Assembly (NCBI GenBank): GCA_017508345.1
Contig: JAFVZD010000155.1
Span: 1-8,043, forward strand
DNA length: 8,043 nucleotides
Direction of reading: 5' to 3'
Source of the DNA: Clostridia bacterium
Lineage (GTDB): Bacteria > Bacillota_A > Clostridia > Christensenellales > UBA1242
Shown here: positions 6,733-8,043 of the stretch, piece by piece
How the letters are laid out: the number at the start of each line of letters is the position of its first letter
How positions within the stretch are numbered: the stretch's first letter is position 1
Program-made: the position numbers and the translations under genes
The notes under the pieces: model-generated
What the model was told of the DNA's origin: nothing
Seen by the model: only the letters and a program-made list of their open reading frames with translations
Databases searched by the model: none

Positions 6733-7014
6733 ATGAAAATTACGGACATTCGCATTCGTATCGTGAAAAAAGATGACAACAAACTCAAGGCTGTTGCTTC
6801 TTTGACAATTGATGACTGCTTTGCAGTTCACGACATTAAAGTTATTGATGGTAATCAGGGATTGTTTATCGCAATGCCTAGTCGCAAGACACCAGAGGGT
6901 AACTTTAAGGACATCGTACATCCATTGAACACTGAGACGAGAGAGGCTATTCGTGACCTAATCTTGGCTGAGTACGAAAAGGTACTAGCAGAGGCTGAGA
7001 AAGAGGCTGAGTAA
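6733..7014 (+). CDS. spoVG: SpoVG-family nucleic-acid-binding regulator
   Basis: SpoVG proteins are small site-specific DNA- and RNA-binding regulators affecting septation, sporulation, capsule, virulence or metabolism depending on the species; they also occur in non-sporulating bacteria, so this gene alone does not prove sporulation. The 93-residue product starts MKITDIRIRIVKK and contains the family core around IDDCFAVHDIKVI, then MPSRKTPEGNFKDIVHP. The C-terminus is a charged Glu/Lys/Ala-rich helix. I chose the ATG at 6733, with AGGTGA (6718-6723) 9 nt upstream; the TTG at 6730 would only add one Met. Codon use differs from the flanking + strand genes: Ile has seven ATT, four ATC and no ATA, and Asp prefers GAC, suggesting high expression. 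A strong terminator follows, so it is probably monocistronic. Confidence 0.96.
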   Translation: MKITDIRIRIVKKDDNKLKAVASLTIDDCFAVHDIKVIDGNQGLFIAMPSRKTPEGNFKDIVHPLNTETREAIRDLILAEYEKVLAEAEKEAE

Positions 7015-7036
7015 TCTAGCGACAGAATTGAGAGAT

Positions 7037-7075
7037 GACTATCCATTGTGGATAGTCTTTCTTGTTTTTTGGGGA
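7037..7075 (+). terminator. Rho-independent terminator of spoVG
   Basis: A 9-bp perfect stem (GACTATCCA, 7037-7045, with TGGATAGTC, 7049-7057) has a 3-nt loop and is followed by a T-rich tail. It starts about 22 bp after the spoVG stop and separates it from the next promoter. Confidence 0.88.
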
Positions 7076-7085
7076 TATTGCGGTA

Positions 7086-7114
7086 TTGACAAAATTGTGA
7101 AATTATGCTATAAT
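7086..7114 (+). promoter_or_regulatory. Consensus extended -10 sigma-A promoter
   Basis: TTGACA (7086-7091), exactly 17 nt, then TATAAT (7109-7114) preceded by TGC, an extended -10. Both hexamers match the consensus perfectly. Transcription would start near 7121, about 28 nt before the ATG at 7149. It is the strongest-looking promoter in the window. Confidence 0.92.
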
Positions 7115-7140
7115 TAAATATAAATATAAAAGGTGGTACA

Positions 7141-7149
7141 ATGAGATAA
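7141..7149 (+). other. Two-codon minigene ATG-AGA-TAA overlapping the next start
   Basis: AGGTGG (7131-7136) lies 4 nt before an ATG at 7141 that is followed by AGA and TAA. The last A of the stop is the first A of the downstream ATG at 7149 (TAATG). The downstream ATG is 12 nt from the same Shine-Dalgarno. Whether the minigene is translated cannot be told from sequence. Confidence 0.4.
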
Positions 7150-8043
7150 TGGAGCATAATAATTCTTTTAACTATAAAGTTTATAAAGAGTCTTGGGCTG
7201 AGACAAAATATGTACAAAAAGTCACTGATATGCTAAAAGAGTACAGGCATTATATACTGACAAGTGGTGACCAAGGTGTATTGGGTAACAGAGATTTTTA
7301 TGTATATAGTAACTTGAAGAACACTGGACATTTGATAATACCTAGTGATGCAATGGTTGATATACAAGGGACGGAGCAACCCATAGGTCAAATAGTGAGG
7401 ATGTGTCTAGATGGTAGGTGGAGTAATGGTGGATTTAAGTATATTTTACCTGCATTTATCCACAGGTGGGCAAAGTTAGAAAAACTATCAGCTGGATTGG
7501 ATGCAAATGATTTGGCAACAATTGTACTATTGGATTCTATAGATGATTTTTTGAGTAATTTGTGTCGAATAGTGGAGGATGGTGATGGTACCAAAATACA
7601 AAATGAATTGTACAATAGGTTAAAAACAGGTTTGCCTATGCCTACAGCTATGTCAATGGAAATACCAATGAGAGTAGGTGGTACTATCAAGAGGTGTAAT
7701 TTGGGTGTCAAAATAAGAGCTGCGTTTGCAAGTAATGAGCGTGCTAGGATTAATTATAACAAAGAAGTCCTAAATGATTTTTTGCGATCTAAAAACATCG
7801 TATATTACGAAAATGAAAAGGAAGAACTCAAGAGACAAGATTTGTTGGCTGCGATACAAACATACAAGGATGATATAATCACAGGGCAAGCAAAAGGCAC
7901 ACTCAAGACAAAGGAATATCCAACATATGACAAGATAGTGGCGACTCAACAATTTGATTTACCAATTAGATTGAAGGTAAATATAGGTACACCGGAATAT
8001 CCTGTACAGGTGGAGGTATTCAATATAGTGGAAAATATCCAGA
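7149..8043 (+). CDS. Hypothetical protein, 3' end beyond the window
   Basis: An uninterrupted frame of 298 codons runs from ATG 7149 to the right edge without a stop. I do not recognise the family. The product starts MEHNNSFNYKVYKESWAETK and has no signal peptide or transmembrane helix, so it is probably cytoplasmic. A mixed alpha/beta part (about 1-110) is followed by a helix-rich segment with LDANDLATIVLLDSIDDFL (117-135). A Met/Pro-rich stretch, GLPMPTAMSMEIPMRVGG (161-178), comes next, then a Lys/Glu-rich helical part (about 205-245) and a beta-like end. Arg is often AGG and Ile often ATA, unlike spoVG. It has its own consensus promoter and follows a terminator, so it heads an independent transcript whose other genes would lie to the right. 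The coding call is firm; the function is unknown. Confidence 0.85.
   Translation, partial: MEHNNSFNYKVYKESWAETKYVQKVTDMLKEYRHYILTSGDQGVLGNRDFYVYSNLKNTGHLIIPSDAMVDIQGTEQPIGQIVRMCLDGRWSNGGFKYILPAFIHRWAKLEKLSAGLDANDLATIVLLDSIDDFLSNLCRIVEDGDGTKIQNELYNRLKTGLPMPTAMSMEIPMRVGGTIKRCNLGVKIRAAFASNERARINYNKEVLNDFLRSKNIVYYENEKEELKRQDLLAAIQTYKDDIITGQAKGTLKTKEYPTYDKIVATQQFDLPIRLKVNIGTPEYPVQVEVFNIVENIQ

Noticed and set aside
6855..7217. Minus-strand open frame of 120 codons opposite spoVG and the next promoter
   Set aside because: It reads antisense through spoVG and the terminator. The SpoVG frame is clearly the coding one.
1..8043. Recoded TGA (code 4 or 25)
   Set aside because: Trp is encoded by TGG and no gene has an in-frame TGA. 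All visible native stops are TAA or TAG, which neither supports nor needs recoding.

Overview
The window looks like chromosomal DNA from a low-GC Gram-positive (Firmicutes/Clostridia-type) bacterium. Support comes from the set rpmE–prmC–prfA together with murC and spoVG, from AT-rich spacers, TAA/TAG stops, G-rich Shine-Dalgarno sequences and clear sigma-A-type promoters. No species can be named from the sequence alone. No rRNA, tRNA, CRISPR array, insertion sequence or recognisable defence system was seen.

Layout. (1) Positions 1-126 encode the last transmembrane part of a YidC/Oxa1 membrane insertase in frame 1. This frame runs into a tract of 14 G (125-138) and stops at 159. (2) Directly after the tract, in another frame, a 2.2-kb open frame encodes a large extracellular-looking protein without its N-terminus. 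Its C-terminus recalls C-type-lectin/FGE-like folds. It ends at 2318 with a strong terminator. The join looks like two unrelated pieces stuck together at poly-G, quite possibly an assembly artefact. (3) Positions 2363-2754 form a G/T-rich spacer without a convincing gene, holding two adjacent perfect palindromes. (4) On the minus strand, rpmE (L31) is followed by a terminator, then prmC and prfA, which overlap by 8 bp; a long branched terminator closes the unit. PrmC methylates the GGQ glutamine of the release factor made by its neighbour. (5) murC, also on the minus strand, is divergent from spoVG, and their predicted promoters stand back to back. (6) spoVG ends in its own terminator. (7) A consensus extended promoter then drives an unrecognised gene that runs off the right edge.

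Together, regions 4-6 are core housekeeping: translation termination, ribosome assembly, peptidoglycan precursor synthesis and a global RNA/DNA-binding regulator. The parts deserving attention are the poly-G junction and the truncated surface-type protein, the palindromic spacer, and the unknown right-edge gene with its strong promoter and a two-codon ORF overlapping its start. I found no clear new multi-gene system.
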